64,000 nucleotides of DNA from Galbula dea (lineage: Eukaryota; Chordata; Aves; Piciformes; Galbulidae): the NCBI GenBank assembly GCA_013399015.1, contig VWZX01010739.1, positions 806,001 through 870,000 of the forward strand. Direction: 5' to 3'. The notes below the pieces were generated by a model. The model worked only from the letters and a program-made list of their open reading frames with translations. It searched no databases and was not told the origin of the DNA. Below are positions 37,110 to 48,300 of this stretch, one piece after another. A program made the position numbers and the translations under genes. Numbering within the stretch: position 1 is the stretch's first letter; every line of letters begins with the position of its first letter.

Positions 37110-40100
37110 AGGTTGTTTCTACTGTATTTGCATTTCAGTATCAATTGGGTTTTGGCTTTGCTTGTAAACAAGCATTCAGAACACGTGAATAGTAGAGTGT
37201 CACATATAAACAGAAGGGAAAAACAAATTTAATACAAATATTCTTAGGAACAAAGGTCACATACAGAAAAAAGATAAGGTTAAATATATTATACTCCATG
37301 TATATTCTAAATGTAGTTACAGAGGAGCTTCACAGAATATCACATGTGACTAAGTCTTTTTACCTGAAGAAATGCTTTACATGCTTAAAAATCAGATACC
37401 ACAGATATTATATCCACACTGAGAGCTTTTTGCCATGGTTACAGTGCTAACTGTATTTCTGTTTATTGTCAGGTAGTCTGAAGTATTCTATGAGCATGAA
37501 GAAATGCTCTACAGACCTATGTGGCTCTGAATATACAGATGAACCTTGGGTACAATGGTTTCCTTTCACTGACTAGCTAAGAAGTGTTCTTATATTTCTC
37601 TGCTGGTCAGCCCTTGTTCAAAACCAGTGATGAGCAGCAGCACCAAAGTAGGTGAACACTTAGAGATAGTGCAGTCTGACTTCTGTCCTCCAAACCTGAC
37701 CTTTTGGTTTTAGTTATTCATGCATCAGTGGAGATCTAACAGTTGCAGAGGCTATTGATGATTCTCTGTGTTTCAAATTCCTTGACAAGTTGAGTATTTT
37801 AAGTAGACTTTAAACTTGAAGTTTAATATTGTTTGCTAATGGAAAGGGTAGAAAATTGTGAAAGTACTAGGAGTCAGCAGTGGCAGACAAATCTATTGTC
37901 TGGCAGGACAGTCTGATCAATACAATTATTAAACTGACATGTTAAGTGTATTTTTCTTGAGGCATGCATTTTTAATGCTAACTTAAACCAGAAAGAAAAT
38001 GCATTACTTTTAAGGAAATTGAATTTTCTTTGTCATACCAAATAAATAAAGAAGCAAACACATTTATTACATCTTGCTTTTCCTTCTGTACCAAGATCAG
38101 ATATTTTTATTAAAAAATGTTTGTTTTCCTGAACAGCAGTAGAATCAATTTCTGTTATAATTTGATAAATAATGTGTATTTGTTGTGAAGCAATATATTT
38201 GTGAAAGAAAATAATCCCAATTGTATTAATTCTTGCATATTAAAGTTTCAAAATTCTGCTATTTACTTATTTTATATATAAAAATGATTGCTGTATCTAT
38301 ATATAAGTATTTTATTCTGTATTTTTATATATATGCTATATATATATATATATAATTTAATAAATTCAGAGACTGGAGAAGCAATTCCTCTCTGAGAAAA
38401 AAACAAAAAAGCTGTGAGAAATTGAAGACACATATATCTGCACTTGAAAAGAAATATAGAGAAAACCAAACAGGACCTTTTAAAGAATGCAGACAAGAAC
38501 AGAATTACATCAGTTGTGGTCAGTTAGAAAATCAGGATTTGGAGGGTACAACAGAATTTAAGTGTGAGCTGAAAGGAGGTTCAAAAATGCCATGCAATCT
38601 TTTTTCCTCTTCTGCAGCAGTTCTCTGGCTGTCTCTAGCACTCCTGACAGATCTCCAGCAGTGACATTAGCCAGCACTGGGCATTCCACAAACTGACCAG
38701 GCATATTCCTTCAATGTCTCATAGTTTGGAAGGCTTTTCAAAATTGCATGCCTCTCACTGTAAATTAAATCAATTTCATCCTCTTCTATGTTTAGAAAAC
38801 ATGGATAAGGAGAATTGCCACTCCTGTTCACAGCATTCTAATCTCCAGAAGCTGTTGTCACATCTGCTCTCAGCCTTCTTTTTGTTTAACTGCTCTAATC
38901 CTCATAACTAATGATTTTGTTGTCTTTCTTAAAACTATTTCTCTTGTTTGCCTTGATTCTTTATTAAAAATATGTGCCCCAAAAGAACAACCAAGATAAT
39001 GTGATTAATCAAATTCAACGGAAGGGATTCTACTGAAACAAAGGAAAAACTGTTCTAAACCTTTTTTTTTCTGTAAATTGTTTTTATTTTGGCTTACTGG
39101 CTGTTATGTACTATATTTTTAAAAGATTATTCTGTAAGAACATTTTTAACTCACTTGAAGAGAGCCTTTTATGATACACACTTTTTAACCTTTATTCAAT
39201 AATTTATACCTGAATATTAATTATTCAGTGGGTTATTTTACCTGTGTGCTTTTCAAGAAAGCTCTTAATTGGATAAATTATGCCTGTAAAGTGCCAGAGA
39301 AATATCACTCTGTACTAGCCACCTTCTATCAGATGCATTGCTCTACAAGCAGATAAATACCTGTTTGACAAAGGCATGTTAAGAAGCAGCTTAGAAGGAA
39401 TTGCATTGTCTAAAGTTTAATGAAATCTTTAAAATTGAGGTCTAAAGATCATCACAATTATTTCCCATCATCTGTTTTTACAAGAGCTGCAAAGTCAAAA
39501 CAGGAAGATAGGAGCTTATCTCACAATTAACCTTTTGTACTAAACAGTGTTAAAAGTCTGCAGAAAGAAGAAAATTCCTTCATAAGCATTCTGAGAAGAT
39601 TAGCATCACTTTCCGTGTCTAATGGGGTTGTTTTGTTGTCACTCTGAAGGACACAACACCTCAGTGAGACACTTGGCAGGCAGTGGAAATGAACAAAGGC
39701 TGCGGTGATGATACCACCTGCAGTGAAAATATCCTGGTGAAAAATAACTCCTTATTTTTGCTGTTACATATAAAACTGACTTTTTGGTTCAGAGGCAGCT
39801 TTTGGTTGGTTAATTTCTCATGATGCATGGAAGAAGCTGTTGTTTTCTGTCACTGATATTACCAGAATCCTTTGATTCTTGCTGAAAACAGCTTTCACCC
39901 AATTTGTGCTAACAAAGTTAATTCATGAAATGAGTAAACCTCTTGTTGGAGTTGAGCCTGGTTTGTTTTCCACATTTCACATTTTCACATTTCCTCATCA
40001 TTCCAACTTTTGTATAGAATTGGTCAATTTCAGAGTAAAAAAAGGTATTACTTGCTTGAAATGCAAAATGGATTGAGGCAAAATCATGTATTTGATGACT

Positions 40101-40300
40101 ACTAGGTCTGAGCACACCTGTAGATGGTATACAATGAGATTCCCATTAGTATGAAAACTGCAAAGTAAAGAAATTCCATCTGTCTTCCAGTTCAGAAATG
40201 TTCTGGAGGTTTGTTTTTTGTCTTCTGTGTACTTGTTTCTTCTGACTTGATCTAGGGTTGGATCTCACAGCCTGACAGCTCCTGTGGCCTCTTAACCCAC
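37110..40300. other. Non-genic AT-rich sequence with TA microsatellite
   Basis: No gene recognised. 38266-38360 is very AT-rich and includes an uninterrupted (TA)9 run at 38337-38354. A T-run of nine lies near 39062. Confidence 0.65.
38337..38354. repeat. (TA)9 microsatellite
   Basis: Nine uninterrupted TA units, inside a roughly 95-base stretch of almost pure A/T that also contains shorter TATA runs. Confidence 0.95.
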
Positions 40301-40308
40301 TACAGGAA

Positions 40309-40339
40309 AGTTCTCAGAGAACTGCAGAGTTCTCAGAGA
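40309..40339. repeat. 12-bp direct repeat with palindromic first copy
   Basis: AGTTCTCAGAGA occurs at 40309-40320 and again at 40328-40339 (19-base period). The first copy plus ACT makes the 15-base palindrome AGTTCTCAGAGAACT (40309-40323). It lies about 100 bases from a CR1 tail but is not part of it. Confidence 0.7.
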
Positions 40340-40443
40340 TCTACAGCCCATGTAGATGGAACATGTGCAAATCAACCAGTAAGATCCACAGAGACCTACC
40401 ACAAAATCTTCAGTTTCACTCAGATCTTTAGAATAAATCAGTT

Positions 40444-40545
40444 AGAATCACAGAATCACAGTGTTAGGAGTTGAAAGGAACTTGAAAGATCATCTAGTCC
40501 AACCCCCCTCCCACAGCAGGATTCCCTAGACCAGGTCAGAGGAAA
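40444..40545 (-). mobile_element. CR1 LINE 3'-end fragment
   Basis: On the plus strand the segment starts with the reverse-complemented CR1 terminal microsatellite (agaatcacagaatcacag) and runs on through 'gttaggagttgaaaggaac', 'gaaagatcatctagtccaac', 'ccccctcccacagcagg', 'ccctagaccaggtcag'. This is the classic avian CR1 3' untranslated end, so the element is in minus orientation. Only the last 100 bases are present, the usual 5' truncation. It carries no reading frame. The several mismatches make it an old insertion. Confidence 0.92.
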
Positions 40546-40549
40546 GCTA

Positions 40550-41630
40550 TCACTTCAGGACAAATGTAAATAGCTTTTGCTTTCAAGATTAGTGATAACA
40601 TCACTAGTTTTTAGATATGAAGTGGATGAAAATGTCTCTTCAATCATACTGGAAGTACTACCAGAGAATTGTACTCCTTTTCTGCTTTTGTACACAGAAG
40701 TTCAAATGTGCTCATTTGCAGTAAATTTAAAGCACTGAGAAACATGCTCCAGAATGATAGTCCTCTTTAAGATGTCATATTAATGCAATAAGGTAAAGAA
40801 TACAAAAAAGCAATCATTGCATTAGTCACCTCACACAATCATTTTTCCTCACCTCTTTTAATTGTGTTTTCACCATTTGCATAGACTATCTAAACAATCT
40901 GCTTTTCACAGCATTTACAGAATTGTAATTTTATAGGTATCCATTTGAGCTCTATGTAGCAATTTACAGAGCTGCTGCTTCTACTGTTCTCAGGCATATG
41001 GAATAGAAAAGGAAGGAGACATAAGAAAGGATACAGAAGAAGTATCTAAAACAGAGGAAACAATGAGAAACACTCGAGTCCTTCATCTCAGCACCCCACA
41101 TGCCATTAAATCCTCCATGTTTCATCCCTGCCATATCACTGATGTGATGATGAAGCCTGTACCATATTTTTCTCTATTGGTTCTGTTCTGGTGTATCTTT
41201 TAGTGCTGTATAGAACAGACCTAAGCATGCTGATGTTTCTGACACATCGATTTAACTTCTTTCCTGCATTGTCATCTCATTTATATGGCCTTGTTGCGAT
41301 ACCTGACCATCTCCTGGAGATAGTTCTTGGCATTTAAATCAGATTTAAGATTCTCCCTTACACTTATTTGCATCCTAATCAGTAAGTCCTTTACTTCCCT
41401 GTGGGAATTTATTGCTGTCCTTTACTCCTACTGCAGCTTATCACTTTCCATATATCAAGAATGTCCTTTCTCCTTCAAATCCCTATTTACCAAACTTGCT
41501 TGCACTAATTTCCTCACAAATCATCACTGCTTACCTGAGAGGTAGCTGCAGTAATGACTCTCCTGTATTTAACTTCAGCCAAAGCCACCGAAGGAAAAAC
41601 AAGGACATGACTTTAAAAGGCTTCTAACAA
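40550..41630. other. Non-genic sequence, no feature seen
   Basis: No gene or repeat recognised between the CR1 fragment and the candidate regulatory block. Confidence 0.6.
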
Positions 41631-41639
41631 TCTTAACAC

Positions 41640-41960
41640 TCGATTTTCAAAGGCTTGATTTTCAGAAAGCTCCCGGCAATTACTCTCTGACAACCCACTT
41701 TGATTAGGTATTAAGCTGATTGTCTGTAATGTGACTCATTCAAAAGCACTAGTTTGGGGAAAAAAACCTAAATTCATAATTACTTCTGCTACTGATTAAT
41801 CCCTCTAAAATGACTCTGTGACGGACAGTGAGCGTGCGTTTGAATTTGCAAGGCTGCATTCAGATAAATAACTCCATAAATAACCAGATGCAAATAAATA
41901 ATCCCAGCAATCAAAACATTCTCTTTCATCAAACATTAAAAACATATTGGGTTTGAAAAT
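41640..41960. promoter_or_regulatory. Candidate developmental enhancer / CNE
   Basis: The block retains CpGs (gtgacggacag, gagcgtgcgtttg near 41819-41840) in AT-rich DNA. It is dense in factor-like words: 'ataattacttc', 'ctgattaatccc' (bicoid/OTX-like), 'tccataaataac', 'agatgcaaataaataat' with an ATGCAAAT octamer at 41888-41895, 'cagcaatcaaaaca'. The start (41640-41680, 'cgattttcaaaggcttg', 'gattttcagaaagctcc') resembles an old amniote repeat, which could mean the element was partly exapted. The look is that of a deeply conserved enhancer; no alignment was possible. Confidence 0.35.
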
Positions 41961-41969
41961 GAACTGAAG

Positions 41970-43630
41970 GAATTATGGTTGTTATGGAAGCTTCCTGTTC
42001 AGGTAATATGAACCTCCTTTGCCAAATGCTTGTGAAGGGCAAATTACATCTATTATGTATGAGTCTTAATTTCCCTGCGAAAAATGATGTGATCTCTCCT
42101 TTCCTAAATGTGTAGATCAGAAGGACTTAGTTAATGCCCAACTGTCTGAAAACATTTTGGTCATTGTTCTTCTGAACATGCTCTAATCAGTATGAGCTAC
42201 AAACATACTGGCAATTCATGTAAAAATACAATTCATGCAAGTCTTGGAAAAAGATCCTGGTGAAGACAGAATATCACCACACAATTAGTCACTTGGTTAG
42301 TTAGTTTTTGCCACATCAAAACAGAACTTTAAATGTTACATTTTACACTACCTTCTAGTTTTTGTGGGGGGTTTTGTTTGTTTGTTTTCACTTCCTTAAT
42401 ATTAATACTGAACTAAATAAAAAGTGAAAGACAATGTCTTGTCTATGAAACCTTGTGCTCAACACCTACTTTCTTAAATTGAGAATGTGCTGTAAAATAA
42501 GAGTTTAGTTGGAATGAAAGATTACGCCAATGTGTGTCAGGAAAAGGGAAAAAAACCCACCAAAATCAAACCAACAAACCACAAACAAACAAAAACCAAA
42601 AACCAAGACAAACCCACCAAAACATAGTAAGTTGCTTCCTTATAGTTTAGCAAAATAACTTTAAAAGAAAGAAAAGAAGAAAGGCACTTCTTTAGAGTCG
42701 TACAGGGAAAACATTCTTCACCCTTACAGCAGCACTGGACACAGAACAAACTGTTACTATGGTACTATTCCAAGCTCTAGAACATATTAACTTAGCAATG
42801 ATTCACTTTGATTTTGCAGAGCAGTTTTCAGACAGACAGCAGTATTGACTCTATATCCATTCCTTAAAAAAATGGCTTCTGTGCTTTGATGGTTGATCAG
42901 TCAAAGCACTAACTTTGTAGCTAGGAACATCTGTCATGCTGCTACCTTTGTAATAGTGTCCACATACCCACTACACTAATTACCAAAACAGTAATCAATC
43001 TGAGCAACAAAGCAATCTTTTGTATTGCTATTATAAAATCAATTTCAGAAACTAAAGTTTCAGAAACAACCAGCTACCCTATTCTATATCAGGTTCTAGC
43101 TAGTATTTAAACTGAAAATACTGCTGGGTCAGAATGGTGAAAACTCAGCCAAAATTTTGTTCAATAATATTTTTGTTTTATTCAACTAAAAAAGCAGAAA
43201 GTGATAGTAGTAAGGCTCTGACTGAGAGAAATTCAATACAAAATCAGGCTTTGGGTAAAAATAGTGTAAAGCAGGAAAGACTCTTTCAGGGGACAGGTGG
43301 GTATCAGCTCTAAGAATGCCCATGTAGAAGAAGGACCCATTTACTTGGAATTCACCAGCTTCAGAGATTACCAGACCTTTTATCTTAGTGTTCGGTAGTG
43401 AATTATAGTTTTGGTTGGGAGGAGGAGAAGTTCCACAATCAAAACCGAAGAGACTTGCAAGACAACTTACATGATGATTCTCAAATTCTTGCCCATTAAC
43501 CCCTTTGTCAGAAACACAATATTGTTACACAGGAGCTGCTAGGCAGTACTGACCTCCAACTGCCAAATAGCATTTAGAATTTCTCCGACTGCTGCTAAGA
43601 AGCATTCCAAGAATGTCTTGTGTTTTGCCT
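41970..43630. other. Non-genic sequence with T/G and A/C tracts
   Basis: No gene recognised. 42361-42389 is T/G-rich (a G6 run then ttttgtttg units) and 42549-42625 is A/C-rich, about 77 bases, built of ccaaaa, caaac and accaaa units. Confidence 0.65.
42549..42625. repeat. A/C-rich low-complexity tract
   Basis: About 77 bases nearly free of T, made of irregular aaacc, caaac and accaaa units. Such tracts are common in bird introns and deserts. No retroposed body adjacent. Confidence 0.85.
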
Positions 43631-43639
43631 CTCCACATA

Positions 43640-43790
43640 TTGGTATAAATAACTGAGGGGTTTTTTACACCACGAGAATGATATTTCACTCATGATCCTC
43701 AGAAAAAACAGAGTGACTGCTATCAGCAGAAACTGCAGTCACAAGGTCACAGCGATTTAGCAATGGTTTCAATTGTATTTCCTAGGGTTA
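43640..43790. promoter_or_regulatory. Possible conserved regulatory block
   Basis: The sequence keeps CpGs ('caccacgagaatg', 'cacagcgatttag') and contains 'cacaaggtcacag', which includes an AAGGTCA nuclear-receptor half-site. Composition differs from its flanks. Weak inference only. Confidence 0.2.
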
Positions 43791-43799
43791 TACAGCTTC

Positions 43800-45160
43800 T
43801 TTTGTGATTTTGCCCTACTAACCTTTAAAGAAATCATACATTTGCAAAAATAAGAAATAGCTTCAGGATAGGAACAGTAGCCAGAGATTTATGTCTTATT
43901 TATGGACCGACTTCTCAAACCAAAAGAACAGAGAAAATGAATATGTTCTCTGCCTCAGGTATTTCATCAGTAATAATACATCAAGTTTAACAATACTAAC
44001 CCAACAATGCCATAAAATTCAATTAATTCCTATTTGCAAAAGGGTTTTTGGCAGCTTTGGATGAATACCTCAATTAAATGCAAGAGTATTCTACAGCATT
44101 TATGCCTGGCAAAGCTTGGCAGAGGCTGGAGCAATACCCTGGGCAATATTTCACATGTCCCTCAGTTTCGCCAGAGGTAGAGTAGTTCTGCATATCAACA
44201 TTCTGCTCTGTAGACAGACACAAAATAAATTGGGTAAAGCCCTGTGCCACAACACCATTTTGACATCAAATTCTCATTGAATTTTTAACTGCAATCACTT
44301 GCCTAAGTGCATTTGTGGTCTAAGGGTTCATATTTATACCAGCAAGATGGTCCAGAGCCATCATTCAAAAAAGCAGAACACTCTTTACAAATATAACCCA
44401 AAGATGCTGCAATTACATTTACCTCAAAAAGGTCTGAGAAAGGGAAAATCACTGACCAAGGAAATAGACATCAGCAATGAGGAAAGCTGACAATATTGAT
44501 GATATGCCTTTGGGCAAGTAAAAGAGGTTCTTCATCATCTTTCAGTGTGCCTTAGGCTTCTAGCATGAAGCATGGGAAAGAAAGGCCAGAAAACTTTCAT
44601 TACTGTTTTATACAACACATTTCCTTTCAGATGAAAATGGTGAGAGACTGAAACAGCTACCCCTTTCAGTAATGGATATTTTTGCTATCTAATATATATC
44701 AATGTAAATAATAGCTGTAGTCAAATGAACTGCTGAAGCATAAAAGAATTCAGGCTTGGAAAACAACATTTTTTGCCTGTATAAAACACATTTGAGAGTC
44801 TGACCTGAAGAGAAATGTATACAGGGGAAAATCATGCCAAAATATATTTCTTGAGGGTCTTTTTCAGGAAAACATTAAACAATATGAGAAACTCAACAGT
44901 CTTCAATTCCAGGGTCTTCTCACTCCCACCTTTATCCTGGACCATTGCACTATGTTCTTACATTCATTTGTTTTAGAGGAAAATGCATCATTTGTTTCAA
45001 TACTCTCAATAAGGTATTTATTAGCTGTTTGGATATAACTCTTCCCTGGGGATATACTAAGCATTTTATGATTTTTATTTCTTTTTTAAAGTTGGATTAT
45101 TTCACTGTGCCTAATGGGCCTCTCAAGGAGTTAAATTGCCACTTTCACCACAACAACATC
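43800..45160. other. Non-genic sequence, no feature seen
   Basis: No gene or repeat recognised. Confidence 0.65.
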
Positions 45161-45163
45161 AGA

Positions 45164-45215
45164 TGTCTTAACCTCTCTGAGCCTCAATTTTTACACCTAC
45201 AAAGTGGTGACAAAT
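45164..45215 (+). mobile_element. MIR-type SINE remnant
   Basis: 'tcttaacctctctgagcctc' then 'aatttttacacctacaaagt' and 'ggtgacaa' follow the best-conserved MIR core ('cttaacctctctgagcctcagtttcctcatctgtaaaatggg'). About 50 bases survive. Confidence 0.55.
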
Positions 45216-45351
45216 GACATTGATGACTGCCAATGGACAATCTGTCCCTCCTTAACCTTTCACAACACTTTGTAAATTGTGCAGAGGACAAGTGTATTTT
45301 TAGATCACAGACATCATAAAAGTCCCACCATATCTAAAAGCAGCATAGGTG

Positions 45352-45385
45352 AAATTTGACTTCAGTGGGAATTGTTCATGCTTGA
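45352..45385. repeat. Possible amniote repeat scrap
   Basis: 'tttgacttcagtgggaattg' equals the arm word 'ttgacttcaatgggagtt' of old palindromic amniote repeats. It is too short for a firm call. Confidence 0.25.
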
Positions 45386-45399
45386 TGAAATATGGAGGA

Positions 45400-48300
45400 T
45401 GGCTGTTAGAACTGGCAGTGACTCCTCTGCATGTGCTCACCTTTCACCTAGAGAGGAAATAACTTTTTGGTGTAGCATTTTAACCTAAATATGTATGTAT
45501 ATGTAGATACTTAGTAATAACTGGAAACAATTTCAGAATTAAAACTGTTAACAAATTTTGCATTTAAGGATATTCTGCAATGTTGAAATTCACCTAAATT
45601 ACAGGTGAAAACCAAAGAATATTTAACAAAACATTAATTTAGAATATTGACTGGCATGTGGAAATCATGCTACATGCTTGGTTTTCTTGTACTCATCCCT
45701 AAATATCTGCTGTTGACTTCAGCTGTGACCTGAACCTTTGTCCTGATCCAGTACCACCATTTATATGTGCACACCATGTGACAATTGGCAGAGGCACTAC
45801 CACTAGGCTTTTCCAAGTGCACTTGATTTCAACATTCATTTGTATGCTGCTAAATTTTCATCTGGTCATGATTTATAGTGGTTGCCAGAGTAATGCCTGT
45901 ACACCAGGTCATTAAGAGAGCACATACCCTGCAGTTCAGTAGACAGCAATGAAATGGAAACTACTTTCACAAGGACTTTAAAATCTTGTCCATCCCCAAA
46001 AGTGTTTGAACCCTTGTAACATTGCTGAAAATTCTTGTGATGCTCAATATCAGTCTTCTAATATTTCAGAAGAAAAGTCTGCTTTGTTCTGACCTTAAAA
46101 GGTTCAATTCCAAGGACTTTACGTGGCTATTGTCAATTTTGGCATGTAATTTACTATTATATGTATTAGGTTTCAGCATATTAAGTAGCCTTTCTGAATG
46201 CAAGTGTTCTGACCTCAAGATTTTGTAGGTAAAATTCAAGAAAATATGATCTTTAAGAAAAAACAAAAGAAACTAAGTTACTCATCAGATAAACTAAGCT
46301 CTCAAACAGAAAACTTCCTGGAAGCTTGAAGTGAATATAGAGCTATTTTTAAATTAAAGGTCAACATCAAGAACTCTCTGAGAAGTAAAATTAAAATTCA
46401 ACAAGAACAATAATAAGTTTGTAAAGGTTCCTAACTGGGCAAGTATTTTAAGATTAAAAAGGAAAAGGGAATAAAGGAACATATTTTTGTGTTTGCATTG
46501 CCAGTGAGTAAATAAGCAAATAATTTATTGAGCTTTGCTGTCTCCATGGATCCTGGAATATCTGTGAGCAGTGCTTAATCTCTGTGAAGGAATCCACTTG
46601 AATTAGAAAAAGGTGTTCTTGCAGTGCAGCTTGATTATAAAGATCTGTCAGTGAGGTTTGCCTTCTCTCTGCCCCTCGAGTCATGAGTCAACTGGATCAT
46701 CATCTAGCATTTATTAGCCTCAGCTGGACACCGTATGTGATCAGGAGGAATTGTTCCAGTGAGCTCTTTGTAGCTGAGATCAAGCCTATTTGGCAGATAA
46801 AATTTTCTAGTGTGATATCAGTATTCAACAACACCTAAACAAGTATTTTAGTTAACATTTGAAAAGCCCACTTTATGTGGTAAGGGTGCTCACATGTAAA
46901 AATGTGGACATGTAAATTCTGTGTGGAAATTAACACCCAGAATTCTATATTTTGTTATTTACACCTGTAAACACCCAATAATGTCTGCCAGTTGTTCACA
47001 AGCATGTAAAAATTGAACCAAAAGGGTATTAAGCAAAGAATTCACCCTCTTTAAAGGTAAATCATTTAAAAAATATGTTAATATAGTAATTTATTCTGGA
47101 CACCAGATGAAAAATAAATCAACTTTTCATATTGTTGTAGACCATTTCAGAATGGGGGATGTGTTTAAAGGCACAACTTTATACACTATGTTATTTCAGA
47201 GACAACTGAGCCAAAAATTTAAGAGCAAGGTAGAGAAAAATCAAGACTAAATAAAAAAATTGAAATTTTGGAACAATTTCCCTATGTTGTTTAAGTGTCT
47301 AGTATTTCACAAAGAGTTTTAACCAAAAAATTACTTATTGCATATTTTAATATCAATATTAATTACTTAATGCATATTTTCCTTTCAGCTCAAAACCACT
47401 TTGTATACACATCTACAAAATTCATCCTGTATCAAACTGTGTTACCAAGCATTGTTGTGTGTTAGAGAGCTCTGTCTTTCTGAGAAGCACATTTTCAGTT
47501 GCAGACTGCATCTATCCTGTATCAAAAAAGTAGGCATGTTCTTTTTTCTGTATGCCTTAGCAGGCATAAGGGCTTTGAAAGCAACAGTCATTCCTGAAGG
47601 AAAGGAACACAGCCTACTCTGCCATCGTTATAATAGCTCTGACACAGAGACATCAGCAACATCCAAGTGTTTCCACTCTCTGTGTACTGACTGCTCAAGA
47701 AACCAGGAGACTTAAATCTGTGCAAAATTCATCACTGTTTTGGTGCTGATTGATTTTACAAAGTAGCTGTCCAAATTGTATTGCTTCCTATTTTATTTGG
47801 AGACTACCTGAGAACTGAGAGATGGAGGGAAAAAAAAAGCCATTGCAGAATTTGATAATAGTTATATATTCCTATTCTATCTCAACTGAATCCCTGCCAG
47901 GACTGAAGATAAGCCACTCTGGAACTGATGAGTGACAGAAGTCACAGAAGAGTTAGTGGACAGAGTGTGGGGTTCAAGATCTAGCCAGGCATCTTTCTCC
48001 ACTGGCCCTGCTGTAGCATCCATGTTCATGTACTTGTAAATGCCACCTCTAAGTTATTGAACTGCTGCTGAAAAAGGCCTTCCATCAGAGCATGAATTTC
48101 ATATCCATGCAGACATGCAAAGATTTGCTAGCCAAAAGGGAGAAAATATGCTTGTAAGACAATCAGAACACTGGAAGAATCATGGTCATATATAGAGCAG
48201 TATGTGTGTTATTCATGTGAGATGTATAAGGAGGTATGAAAGATGTTGAAAGCTAGAAGTTAGGTAAGCAGGAACAAGGCTTAAAACATAGTCCTTGCCA

